From positions 1 to 64,000 of the forward strand of contig DATJYK010000187.1 of NCBI GenBank assembly GCA_035578005.1: a stretch of DNA of 64,000 nt, read 5' to 3'. This document shows, in pieces, positions 25,527 through 33,855 of this stretch. The stretch is from Gp13-AA77 sp035578005 (GTDB lineage Bacteria; Acidobacteriota; Terriglobia; UBA7540). The notes below the pieces were generated by a model. That model did no database searches. It saw only the letters and a program-made list of their open reading frames with translations, and was not told the origin of the DNA. Positions within the stretch are counted from its first letter, which is position 1. Every line of letters starts with the position of its first letter. The position numbers were made by a program, and so were the translations under genes.

Positions 25527-25605
25527 TGGTCCCGCCGGTTGGAATCGAACCAACAGATAACACGGCTTTTGAGGCCGCTGCATTTGCCAATTCTGCTACG
25601 GCGGG
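25527..25605 (-). tRNA. tRNA-Leu(CAA) with short variable arm
   Basis: Acceptor CCCGCCG with CGGCGGG; stem GCGGC/GCCGT and loop CTCAAAA give CAA. The variable region is only about seven bases, whereas bacterial Leu tRNAs normally carry a long variable arm. CCA encoded. Confidence 0.8.
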
Positions 25606-25610
25606 AAGTT

Positions 25611-25696
25611 TGGCGGAGAGCGGAGGATTCGAACCCCTCGGTGTTACCCGACCACGGTTTTCGGGACCGCTTGCCGGCCACTCAGCGGCGCTCTCC
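25611..25696 (-). tRNA. tRNA-Ser(CGA) with C33
   Basis: Acceptor GGAGAGC with GCTCTCC, discriminator G, long variable arm as in Ser. Stem GCGGT/ACCGT and loop CCCGAAA give CGA with C at position 33. CCA encoded. Confidence 0.85.
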
Positions 25697-25699
25697 CTT

Positions 25700-25787
25700 T
25701 GGCGGAGAGAGCAGGGGTCGAACCTGCGCCGGTGTTACCCGGACTCCGGTTTAGCAAACCGGTGCCTTGCCACTCGGCCACCTCTCC
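25700..25787 (-). tRNA. tRNA-Ser(GCT)
   Basis: Acceptor GGAGAGG with TCTCTCC, discriminator G, long variable arm; stem CCGGT/ACCGG and loop TTGCTAA give GCT; CCA encoded. Confidence 0.9.
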
Positions 25788-25835
25788 GCTTCGAACTGTC
25801 AGATTCAGGTGATGAACTCATACGTCCCCCGAACT

Positions 25836-25911
25836 TGGTAGGGGCAGAAGGATTCGAACCCTCAAAAGTAGCTCCTAAGGCTACCGTGTTTGCCAGTTAC
25901 ACCATGCCCCC
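25836..25911 (-). tRNA. tRNA-Leu(TAG) with class-I variable loop
   Basis: Acceptor GGGGGCA with TGCCCCT; D-stem GTGT/ACAC; stem GTAGC/GCTAC and loop CTTAGGA give TAG. Only four bases separate the anticodon stem from the T-stem, so the long Leu variable arm is missing. CCA encoded. Confidence 0.8.
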
Positions 25912-25918
25912 AAAACTT

Positions 25919-26005
25919 TGGTGGGGTGTGCAGGTTTCCAACCTGCCGCTCGCAAGCGAGCACGGGGTTACAGCCCGTTCCAGTCGCCAATGCCGGTCAC
26001 ACCCC
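25919..26005 (-). tRNA. tRNA-Tyr(GTA)
   Basis: Acceptor GGGGTGT with ACACCCC; stem ACGGG/CCCGT and loop CTGTAAC give GTA; long variable arm with a perfect GCTCGC/GCGAGC stem. T-loop TTGGAAA has G at position 56. CCA encoded. It is the first tRNA of the array in the direction of transcription. Confidence 0.87.
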
Positions 26006-26014
26006 ATAAAACAG

Positions 26015-26042
26015 AAAGGCCGCCCTTTTAGGGGCGGCCTTT
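26015..26042 (-). terminator. Strong hairpin at the upstream edge of the tRNA array
   Basis: Perfect 11-bp stem AAAGGCCGCCC (26015-26025) with GGGCGGCCTTT (26032-26042). On the minus strand it is followed by UUUCUGUUUUAU, so it would end transcription entering the array from outside. It resembles the internal array terminator in design. It leaves only a few bases for a promoter before tRNA-Tyr. Confidence 0.65.
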
Positions 26043-26246
26043 GTGAGAACTTCCGTTAAAGCGAACTTGGTTCAGCCCGTCTCACACGCCGCCCTTGGAT
26101 AGCTGAGGTAACCACTCAGCAACGATAATGAGGGCGACGATGATAGAGCGTGGTTCCGCATGACACTCCAGTATAGCAGGAGGGTCATCAGATCGCAAGC
26201 GGTGTCTGCACTGAACCTGCACTGCCTGCACTGCATATCCCACCAG

Positions 26247-26412
26247 GATTCGAAAAGGGCGGGCTTCAGCCCCGCCGTTACAACGTCGGTTTGATATTTG
26301 ACGTGTTCCGCTCTCGGCGCAGCTTGCTAACGGCAAGCTGCGCCGAGAGCGGAACACAAAAGCCACGATTTCGCAGGATTCGGCGGGGCTGAAGCCTCGC
26401 CCTTTTCGAATC
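26247..26412. repeat. Nested palindromic repeat
   Basis: Outer arms at 26247-26277 and 26381-26412 are inverted copies with a small indel (core GGGGCTGAAGCC next to CGCCC). Inside, a perfect 25-bp inverted repeat at 26303-26327 and 26333-26357 encloses a five-base loop. No coding potential. Typical of non-autonomous palindromic elements in high-GC genomes. Confidence 0.85.
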
Positions 26413-26754
26413 CCGGTGAGATATGCAGGCTAGATTGGAATTGGATCCAACAATCGCGGTCGATCAGGCCTGCGGAGCGGCAGAAGGGAAGGGTGCCCGG
26501 CGCCGGCCAGAGCATGATTGCCTCTCGAAAGTGGCGCTCCCTCTCAGCCGGGAATTTGGACAATCTTGGATACGCGCATCGGGCGGAGGGGGCTTCAGAT
26601 AGTAGGCTACATTTACACGCTACAGTGGCCAGGGGACGGTCGGTGGAAATAGCTTGACCATTCGCCGCGATGGTGCTATGTAGAAGCCGGGGTGCCAGGC
26701 TGAGAAGTTTTATCGCTCCCTTCCAGGCCGGGAATCAGGGAGCCCGCTCTGGCC

Positions 26755-27110
26755 CGAATGTTACAGCAATGTTACAACGGGGGCGTGGCAGAGCGCCGCG
26801 ACGGCAAAGTTACGGTTACAGTTGGAAAAGTACCGGTTACACCGGCTGTGAGACGAAAAGTCAGGTTGCACCCCGGAATGTGCAATGCAATCAGTAGTGT
26901 ACGGAGTTATGTGGCGGTTACAGGTGAGAAAGCCAGCCGCCTGCCGGTGAGGCCTGAAGAGAAAGATGGGAAAAGTGAGAAACGCAAGTAGCAGCCCGGA
27001 ATGTCCAAAGCCATGAAGGGTTTGGAGAGTTATGTGGCAAGTTTGGGGAGAGACAATTGGGATTTTTGAGAAATTCTGCAGCGAATGGCGTCGGAGGTAT
27101 GGTGTTACAC
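26755..27110 (+). repeat. Dispersed repeat copy A (related to 43080-43395)
   Basis: Shares AATGTTACAGCAATGTTA and then an ordered set of blocks (CGGTTACAGTTG, CACCCCGGAATGT, AGTTATGT, GTTACA, GGGAAAAGTGAGAAAC, GGAATGTC, GAGAAATT) with the minus strand of 43080-43395. In one frame both copies translate to two halves with the pattern PGM(S/C)...SYV, here interrupted by a stop after GKSEKRK. Could be a decayed small-protein gene or a non-coding element. Confidence 0.6.
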
Positions 27111-27260
27111 TTGCTGGGAAAATCTCGTCCTTCAACTCCAGGTTCATTGCTGATCCTACCGCCCACCCTTGTTGCCCCCTTGAGCGTTACCAGCCTCTTT
27201 CGGCCAATCGCGATTCTTGGGATCAGATCATATCGCATCACTTTCAGGAGGTTTTGCGCC

Positions 27261-27430
27261 ATGCCCTGCGTCCTGCTGGTAGCTGGCGATGCAACTGAAT
27301 CGCTTGATACCTGGTACCCCTATCATCGCTTGCGTGAGGAAGGGATCGACGTCCATATCGGTGCGCCCAACAAGAGGGTTCTGAACTCGGTGATATACGA
27401 TTTCTAGCCGGGTTGGGACACCTATAGATG
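27261..27430 (+). pseudogene. DJ-1/PfpI-family fragment, nonsense-interrupted and truncated
   Basis: ATG 27261 is preceded by AGGAGG at nine bases. The frame reads MPCVLLVAGDATES then YPYHRLREEGIDVHIGAP and ends VIYDF before TAG (27405-27407), continuing as PGWDTY. This is the start of a DJ-1/PfpI (protease I-like) protein; family members have Glu where the stop is. The rest, including the nucleophilic-elbow Cys, is missing because the sequence runs into the convergent GH18 gene end. Confidence 0.65.
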
Positions 27431-29587
27431 CGGATACCCGTGAAGTTGAGGACCAACGACGTTGGAGAAGTTATAGTTGCCGCGGCGGTCCGCGTCGATC
27501 GTCCAGAACATGGCGCCGATCATGCCAGGGTAACCCGCGGGCTGGCGCAGCTTGTAGCTACTCCCGGCGGGAGCCTTGCCGGTAATGAGGTAGTCCAATG
27601 CCTGACTTACGATGGTGGGCGTGGTATCTCCGGTGAGGAAGCCGACGGCAACTTTATCGGCCGGCATCGGCGGGAAGAACTGTTGCGGATCGCCTCCGAC
27701 GTTGAAGCCTCTGAGGAGGAGTTCTGTCATGGCCGCGTGATAGTCAACGGAGCCTGCCTGGTAGATCTCGCCATCGAGGCCTTCAAGGGGCGGCGTGTTG
27801 TAGTCCTGCACATCGATGAAGGACAGGATATCGCGGATGGCGTAGGCAATGGGCAGATAAGAGCCAAACTGGCCGCCGTAGCTGCAGTAGCCGGCGGGGA
27901 TCTGGGTGCCTTCAGGCACCAGGCTGATCATGAAGCCAGGGCCGAAATGATCGTGCAACTGGCGAAGGGCAGATATGAGATTGACGATGGAAGGAGTGGT
28001 AGGATGCCTGAAGTCGGTATCACCGGGGTTGAGTGCGAGAGAAGGCGTTTCGAAGTCGAGGTCGATACCGTCGAACCCGTATTCGGTGACGATGCGAGTC
28101 ACGGACGAAACGAGGTTCGGAATATGGGCCGGGTCGGCCAGTGAGAAGTACTGGCCGCCGCCACCCAGGGAAATCAAAACCTTCTTGCCTTGGCCTTTGA
28201 GGTCGGCGATTTCAGCCTTGAATTGCTCCGTATCAAGCCCCGCCGGCGTTCGAAACAGCAGGGTTCCTTCGGGGGCGCTCCCATCGGGTGTGGCAAAGGC
28301 AACGATGACGACGTCCCACTGCGGCGAAACCTCCCGGAGCGGCAAGGTGGAACCCGCGGCGCCATAGCCTACCCAGTAGCCGATGAGACGATGGCCGTTC
28401 GGCGAGCCGCTCACCGGAATCGGTGCGGCTGTGGGCTCGGGAGGCGCCGTCGAGCCGGCGATTGTGCCAGAAGGTCCGCCGCGTGCCGGGCACGGCTGGG
28501 CTGGATCAACAAGCGTCCGCGTGTCCGGGAAGCTGTAAGTGATGCCGAGTTCTTCCGAAGTGCCGGTATACCAGGGCAGCAGGGCCACGTTCTGGAGGTG
28601 ATAGGTGGCTCCGTGCACACGAACGGCAAAGGCCCTCGATACGGGCACATTGTTCTTGGGGTTCGTATCGGTGGGTTCGAGCAGGAAGTACGCGGAGGCA
28701 ACACCGGCGCCACCACAGGCGCCCTGGTCGCCCGGACGCATTGAGGCGGGACGCGACCATCTGGGGAAGACGTTTCCCGGAGCCTTTACATTGCGGCCGC
28801 CGGAGAACAGCGGATCATGCAGGGGATCGTTGATGAACTCCGCCAACTGCTGAGTGAGCGGCTGGACGTCTTCGTCTTCGACAATGGCGGGTGCGGCGCG
28901 AAGATATGAGCTAAGCACAAAGGAGTTTCCGGTGGCGGAGTCGACGCCGTGAGTTCCCCAAGAGCAGCACTCCGTTGCGTCGCCATCGGCGTAATAAGTC
29001 ATGTTATGCGCGAGGGCCACGACAAGCTTGCCTTCCTGTTTGGCCAGGCGCCTAAAGAGCTCCTTTTGGAGAAACTGCACGTCGACGACGCCGAGGGCGC
29101 TGCCGGTTTTCCTTGAGGTAAGAACGTAGCCGTAGCCGGCGGGCACGGTGATCTCCACAGGCTTCACTTCGGGCTTACCGAGCAGCGTGTGCCACTCATC
29201 AGCCTTGGGGAACGTGGTGCGGAGCATGGCATCGACGTATTGCGTGTCGCCGCCGGCAGCAAAGGCGAAATCGGAGAAGATGGGCGATCGGAGAACACGC
29301 CGCACGTCTGGGGAAGCGTCCATCACGAAGGGCTTTCCGCGGGCCTTCTTTGCCTCAAAAGAGAGCTTGAGCGGAACGAGCACTGTGGGGATCGTAGTGA
29401 CTCCCCGTCGTGCCGGATCACGGCCGACCAGGAGATAGGAACCTTGTCCGATGGTTTGCTGAAACGTGGGCACGGTCCCTTGCGCGTGCGCAAAGCCAAG
29501 CGGGAGGATAACCATAGAAAACAGACTGGTGAGCTTGATTCGGATATCCGTATTCAGAGCCCTTAATTGAGCAGTAAGGCGGCCCAT
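27422..29587 (-). CDS. Secreted protein with C-terminal GH18 (chitinase-like) domain
   Basis: The protein starts probably at ATG 29587 (MGRLTAQLR) with signal core LFSMVILPLGFAHAQ, 721 residues; ATG 29686 has a better ribosome site but gives an overlong leader. The first 330 residues form an unrecognised exported domain containing NMTYYADGDATECC. After a Pro-rich linker, a GH18 barrel begins at LIGYWVGYG, with KVLISLGGGGQ and the catalytic DGIDLDFE (acid Glu present), then QDYNTPP and the final Trp in AMFWTIDAD. Likely chitin or GlcNAc-polymer hydrolysis outside the cell. It overlaps the DJ-1 remnant at its 3' end. Confidence 0.82.
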   Translation of the reverse strand: MGRLTAQLRALNTDIRIKLTSLFSMVILPLGFAHAQGTVPTFQQTIGQGSYLLVGRDPARRGVTTIPTVLVPLKLSFEAKKARGKPFVMDASPDVRRVLRSPIFSDFAFAAGGDTQYVDAMLRTTFPKADEWHTLLGKPEVKPVEITVPAGYGYVLTSRKTGSALGVVDVQFLQKELFRRLAKQEGKLVVALAHNMTYYADGDATECCSWGTHGVDSATGNSFVLSSYLRAAPAIVEDEDVQPLTQQLAEFINDPLHDPLFSGGRNVKAPGNVFPRWSRPASMRPGDQGACGGAGVASAYFLLEPTDTNPKNNVPVSRAFAVRVHGATYHLQNVALLPWYTGTSEELGITYSFPDTRTLVDPAQPCPARGGPSGTIAGSTAPPEPTAAPIPVSGSPNGHRLIGYWVGYGAAGSTLPLREVSPQWDVVIVAFATPDGSAPEGTLLFRTPAGLDTEQFKAEIADLKGQGKKVLISLGGGGQYFSLADPAHIPNLVSSVTRIVTEYGFDGIDLDFETPSLALNPGDTDFRHPTTPSIVNLISALRQLHDHFGPGFMISLVPEGTQIPAGYCSYGGQFGSYLPIAYAIRDILSFIDVQDYNTPPLEGLDGEIYQAGSVDYHAAMTELLLRGFNVGGDPQQFFPPMPADKVAVGFLTGDTTPTIVSQALDYLITGKAPAGSSYKLRQPAGYPGMIGAMFWTIDADRRGNYNFSNVVGPQLHGYPHL

Positions 29588-29708
29588 TCTGACGCTGCCT
29601 GCGCGGGATCTCCTGCCCGACTGTCCGCCTTCAGAGAGGGCATGGGCTTGGAAGATCCTGCTTCTGTCGCTGTAGCGCGGTTCCATTAGTTCCCTATACA
29701 CCGGCGGT

Positions 29709-31001
29709 TCAATCGCCGGCAGTGCCACGACCTGGATAAGGTGGTTCTGAATGGTCTTTGACGCGGTAAAGCATCTCGCCGGCGCGGGGAACCACGAGCA
29801 CGCCTTCATCTTCACGGCCTTCCCACTCCAGGAGGCGGATGCTGGAGGGATCAAGGTAACCGAGATTGACGCGCCGGCAGCGCTCTTCCGGAATGGCCGT
29901 GGACAAGGTCACTTGAATGCGGTCGGTCTCCGTGCCGGTGAGCGCATCGTACGTGCCCAGTCCTTTGAGGTGCGTCGAGTGCGCCAGGATTCCGCCGGGG
30001 TAGCCCTTGAACCTGTCCCACTGCTTCAGGAAATAGTCGCGGCAGTGATAGCCGATTTCCTCAATCAAGGCCCCGTGCGTGTAGCTGATCTCTGTAATGT
30101 GTGGGGCAAAGATCACCACCTCGCCCCCGTCGGCGACAGCGGGTTCCATTTTGTACATGCCTTTGGCGGCGGTCCAGATATCGTCGTAGAGGCGGGGCAT
30201 TACGGAAAGCACCCGCTTGTAGGGCTTCTCCACGTTGATGATATCCTTCTGGGCCGAGAGTGCCGCGGCGGATTTCCATGCCTCCTGCGGCGAGCCGAAG
30301 TAAATCCCCGCCAGCCCTTCGTGGGTCACTACCAGCGCGAAGCAGGCTGCGGGAGTGTCGATCATACCCGCCGCGCGGTCGATGATGGCGCGCACGGGTG
30401 TGTAACCGGAACCGATGATCTTGTAGCTGGTCATCAGAGCGCCGAACCAGTGGGTCAAGTTGATGATCTCTGGCCCGGCGATGCCCGGAAAGAAGTACTT
30501 GGTGCCGCCCGAAAAACCGACGACTTCATGGGGAAAGACCGGGCCGCAGATGATGAGCTGGTCATAATCGTGGATCAGCTTGTTGAGGCGCACGGGCACC
30601 TCTTGCGCTAACAATCCACCTGTAAGCTCGCCGATTTCGGCCGCAGAGATTACACCCAAAGTCACAAAGTTCTGCGGGTCTTCCCAATGATGATTGAAGA
30701 CGTGGGTCTTGCCACATTGTCCATTCTGCACCGGCCGGCCCACCAACTTGCTGAGGTGTTCGTCGTTCATGATCGGGTGCGTGCCCAGGGCCACAAGGTA
30801 ATCGAGGGCGGCCACGCGCGAAGCAAGGTGAGCCTCGAACAGGTCATACATCAACGGCATGGGCATGGTGCGCGTGCCGTCGGGAATAATCACGAGCACG
30901 CGCTTGCCATCCAGGGCGAGCGTGCCCAGCCCCTCCTGCAGGACCTGGCTCGTTTCCTCGTGAGTTAGATAACGATCCGCAAAGCCTTTTCCCACACTCA
31001 T
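29709..31001 (-). CDS. LarA-family nickel-dependent racemase/epimerase
   Basis: A 430-residue protein. LarA-family elements: IPDGTRTMP, LGTHPIM and VFNHHW (pincer-contacting His), FSGGTKYFFPGIAG (cofactor-anchoring Lys region) and NLTHWFG (His). The family uses a nickel-pincer nucleotide cofactor to racemise lactate or epimerise other 2-hydroxy acids. No cofactor genes (larB, larC, larE) are in the window, so substrate and cofactor source are unknown. Cytoplasmic. Confidence 0.85.
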   Translation of the reverse strand: MSVGKGFADRYLTHEETSQVLQEGLGTLALDGKRVLVIIPDGTRTMPMPLMYDLFEAHLASRVAALDYLVALGTHPIMNDEHLSKLVGRPVQNGQCGKTHVFNHHWEDPQNFVTLGVISAAEIGELTGGLLAQEVPVRLNKLIHDYDQLIICGPVFPHEVVGFSGGTKYFFPGIAGPEIINLTHWFGALMTSYKIIGSGYTPVRAIIDRAAGMIDTPAACFALVVTHEGLAGIYFGSPQEAWKSAAALSAQKDIINVEKPYKRVLSVMPRLYDDIWTAAKGMYKMEPAVADGGEVVIFAPHITEISYTHGALIEEIGYHCRDYFLKQWDRFKGYPGGILAHSTHLKGLGTYDALTGTETDRIQVTLSTAIPEERCRRVNLGYLDPSSIRLLEWEGREDEGVLVVPRAGEMLYRVKDHSEPPYPGRGTAGD

Positions 31002-31101
31002 CGATTCGTACCTCCATCGTTTCAGTGACGAGTGCTCCCTCCCGCTCCGCTGACATCAACGGCAGGCTTACCTGTTACACGGGTCGTCCACGAAACCAAG
31101 C

Positions 31102-32445
31102 TCATTCAGGCAACAGTTCGTAGCGCCGCGTCTTGGGTTGCGCTGCTGCCCGTTGCTGCTGGACGATCTCTTCCTCCAGCCTGTCCAACGCATCGACGGC
31201 TGCCTGCTCGCTCGGGAACTGGTAGTGAGCCGTGCCGCTTGCAGGTGCCGTCTCGTGGTCCTCCAAATCCACCTGTACGTCCCGCCAGCGCGCAAAATGG
31301 ACGTCATTGTGCTTGATCGTCAGGTCATGAACTCTAGCGGCCTGCTTCGCCATCGGCGTGGGCAACAACGCTAGATTGAGGCCTGCAGCCAGTTGTCCGT
31401 TCGTGAACTCCCCCACCCTGTCCCCATCAATTTTCAACTGGTAGCGCGCCGATGTGAGACCGGTGACCTTCAATGGCTCCTGGTCCAGGGCTTCGACGAA
31501 GTCCGAACTATGGACTGCCAACGCGAAGGCCTTATCATCACCGTCGAGGGCCAGGGGAAATGGCAGGGCGCCATCGGTCTCCGTCCAGGAGAGTCCGTTA
31601 CCGGCGCGGAGCATGGTCACCTTCGCATTTTCGGTGTGGGTCACCGTCTTGGCGGCCGCGTCGATCTCCACGGCGGCTACCGTCTTCGGAGCATTCCAGG
31701 CCTTCAGCAGTGCCTCCGCCATGATTAAGTGACCGCCAGGACCGGGGTGAACCCGATCCCCCACGATCTTCTGAGCAAGGTCAGGGTCCGCTGCCTTGGC
31801 CTCTTCGAGCATCGCCACAACCGGTGTGTTCAGGTCGGCCACCGTCAAGCCTTCGCGTTCTCCGAGTTCTTTGACAAACTGACCATAGCGAATCATCACC
31901 TTGTTGTATCCGTCCGCGATGTTGGGTGGCCGCGTCACATCATCGTAAGGCGAGGGCTGGATGACCGTGATTCGGATGCCGGGTGCGGCTTGCTTCATGG
32001 TGTCGATGATGTGCTGGTATCCCGTCGAATAGGTCTTGAAAACGGCGTCGTCCCATGCCTTGTAGCTCCCGTCGTTCATGCCCAGCATGATGGTCATCAC
32101 CGTGGGCTTATAGGCGATCACATCGCGATGAAGCCGGAGGTCAATGCCGCCGGCCCACCCGCCCGTGACGCGGTCGCCGCCCACTCCGGAATGGACGAAC
32201 CATACATGAAGACCCGGAAAGCGGGTCACGACGTAGGTCTCCGTGAATGTGGTATAAAGCCGCTGGTCGGTGATGCTGTCGCCGTAGAACACCACGCGGT
32301 CACCCTGTTTGAGCGGGAACGGTCCTTGTGCCTTCGCCGGCACAACCATAGCCAGGGCGACGGCCAGGGTAAACACAACAGACCGCGCAAATCGCGTTGC
32401 CCGCCCTTCGATACTTGCCGTCTGCAGCTTTCTTTGATCGGTCAA
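31102..32445 (-). CDS. Secreted SGNH/GDSL hydrolase
   Basis: A 447-residue protein starting at TTG 32445 with GGGAG seven bases upstream. The signal core is VVFTLAVALAMVVPAKAQ. SGNH blocks: FYGDSITD (nucleophile Ser), SGVGGDRV (oxyanion Gly), MLGMNDG (Asn) and GDRVHPGPGGH (Asp-x-x-His). A beta-rich C-terminal domain of about 180 residues follows. Carbohydrate-ester deacetylation is the usual activity in such soil bacteria. Confidence 0.88.
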   Translation of the reverse strand: MTDQRKLQTASIEGRATRFARSVVFTLAVALAMVVPAKAQGPFPLKQGDRVVFYGDSITDQRLYTTFTETYVVTRFPGLHVWFVHSGVGGDRVTGGWAGGIDLRLHRDVIAYKPTVMTIMLGMNDGSYKAWDDAVFKTYSTGYQHIIDTMKQAAPGIRITVIQPSPYDDVTRPPNIADGYNKVMIRYGQFVKELGEREGLTVADLNTPVVAMLEEAKAADPDLAQKIVGDRVHPGPGGHLIMAEALLKAWNAPKTVAAVEIDAAAKTVTHTENAKVTMLRAGNGLSWTETDGALPFPLALDGDDKAFALAVHSSDFVEALDQEPLKVTGLTSARYQLKIDGDRVGEFTNGQLAAGLNLALLPTPMAKQAARVHDLTIKHNDVHFARWRDVQVDLEDHETAPASGTAHYQFPSEQAAVDALDRLEEEIVQQQRAAAQPKTRRYELLPE

Positions 32446-32663
32446 ATTGGTTCTCCCTCTTAGTGATCTTTTATCGGTCTCTCGGCCATCGGGCCAGCGC
32501 CGGAATACCTAACCAAGGCTAGCGTGTTCCGGTTTGGTCCCTCGGATTGATCGTCAGGCGCCTCAGAGTCTATCAAGTGGTTGGGCGGACGAACAAGAGC
32601 GCGTGAGGAAAGGAGGAAAGAAACCACCATCAAAACATTTTCATCGGCTACTTTCGCCTCAGG

Positions 32664-33503
32664 TCAGGCTGCAGTCACTGCTGACCGTTGAAAGAAAGAC
32701 AAGAGTTCTCGGTTGACTTGGTCTTTGAGGGTCGAGCACATACCATGTGGTGCTCCCGGGATGACTTTAAGTGTTGCTCCGTTGACCATCTTCGAAGAAA
32801 GAAGTGCAGATGCGGCAATGGGAACTATTTGGTCGTCGTCGCCATGGAGAATTAGCGTGGGTACATCGAACTTCTTGAGATCCTCGGTGAAATCAGTTTC
32901 GGAAAAAGCTTTGATACAGTCATAAACCGCCTTGTGACCCGCAAGCATGCCCTGCATCCAGAAGGAATCACGAAGCCCTTGCGAAACCTTGGCTCCGGGT
33001 CTGTTGGCGCCGTAGAACGGAGCGCTGAGATCTTTCCAGAATTGCGAACGATCAGCGAGGACCGCTGCACGAATCTGGTCGAACGCGTCCAGTGGTGTAC
33101 CGCCCGGGTTTGCGGCAGTTTTCAGCATTATAGGCGGAACCCCACCGATAAGGACGGCCTTCTCAACGCGTTCTGTTCCGTGACGACCGATATACCGTGC
33201 GACTTCGCCTCCTCCGGTCGAGTGGCCCACGTGGATGGCTTTTTTAAGGCCAAGAGTTTCGACGAGCTGCGCAAGGTCGTCGGCATAAGTGTTCATTTCG
33301 TTTCCGTCCCACGGTTGGCTCGACCGGCCATGGCCCCGGCGGTCGTGGGCGACACACCTGTAGCCATGATCGGCAAGAAAAATCATTTGGTCTTCCCAAG
33401 CATCAGCGCTTAAGGGCCAGCCGTGGCTGAAGACCACCGGTTGGCCCTTCCCCCCGTCCTTGTAGTAGATCTGCGTGCCGTCCTTCGTTGTGATGGTGCT
33501 CAT
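32664..33503 (-). CDS. Non-haem haloperoxidase-type alpha/beta hydrolase
   Basis: A 279-residue cytoplasmic protein close to the full length of cofactor-free chloroperoxidases and aryl esterases. FSHGWPLSADAW (oxyanion), DRRGHGRS, GHSTGG (Ser 95), ILHGDDD (Asp) and GAPHGM (His) complete the triad. GGVPP and the cap segment PFYGANRPG match the haloperoxidase branch. It likely acts as an esterase or perhydrolase; physiological substrate unknown. AAGGAG is well placed for ATG 33503. Confidence 0.9.
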   Translation of the reverse strand: MSTITTKDGTQIYYKDGGKGQPVVFSHGWPLSADAWEDQMIFLADHGYRCVAHDRRGHGRSSQPWDGNEMNTYADDLAQLVETLGLKKAIHVGHSTGGGEVARYIGRHGTERVEKAVLIGGVPPIMLKTAANPGGTPLDAFDQIRAAVLADRSQFWKDLSAPFYGANRPGAKVSQGLRDSFWMQGMLAGHKAVYDCIKAFSETDFTEDLKKFDVPTLILHGDDDQIVPIAASALLSSKMVNGATLKVIPGAPHGMCSTLKDQVNRELLSFFQRSAVTAA

Positions 33504-33615
33504 ACCGTCTCCTTGTTCCCGTTAGAGTTCGTCTGCCACTTCTTGACGTGCTGTTGATGGTTGTTCTGCTCACAGAGTTCTGTTGCGTGTATCTCTCTCC
33601 TAGACACTCCAGAAA

Positions 33616-33780
33616 CTAGCTGCCCCGCTCCCTCGTGATCCATTCACGGACATATGCCGGGCAATTTCTGAGCTCGGTGAACCCCCAATCGTCGCAGCGT
33701 ACTTTACTGAGTTCTTGACCACAAACTGAAGGCCAGCCAGCGTTGCAACCGCAACAAGCAAGAAAGGATTTCGTTTTCAT
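33616..33780 (-). CDS. Small Cys-rich protein, unknown function
   Basis: A 54-residue frame with an excellent ribosome site (GGAGGA, six bases before ATG 33780). It reads MKTKSFLACCGCNAGWPS and ends REWITRERGS, with six Cys. The last eight residues recur in non-coding sequence upstream of tatA (about 36990-37020), implying local duplication. No family recognised. It could be a small metal-binding or secreted peptide. Confidence 0.55.
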   Translation of the reverse strand: MKTKSFLACCGCNAGWPSVCGQELSKVRCDDWGFTELRNCPAYVREWITRERGS

Positions 33781-33855
33781 GGCAGCTCCTCCACGTAAGT
33801 GTTTGACCGCTTGCGCAGAATCCCACAATGCCCGAAGGACGACCCTCGTCACCGT

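Noticed and set aside
22224..26005. Search for suppressor tRNAs (anticodons TTA, CTA, TCA)
   Set aside because: None found in the 32 anticodons read. The tRNA with anticodon TAG reads Leu codons, not UAG.
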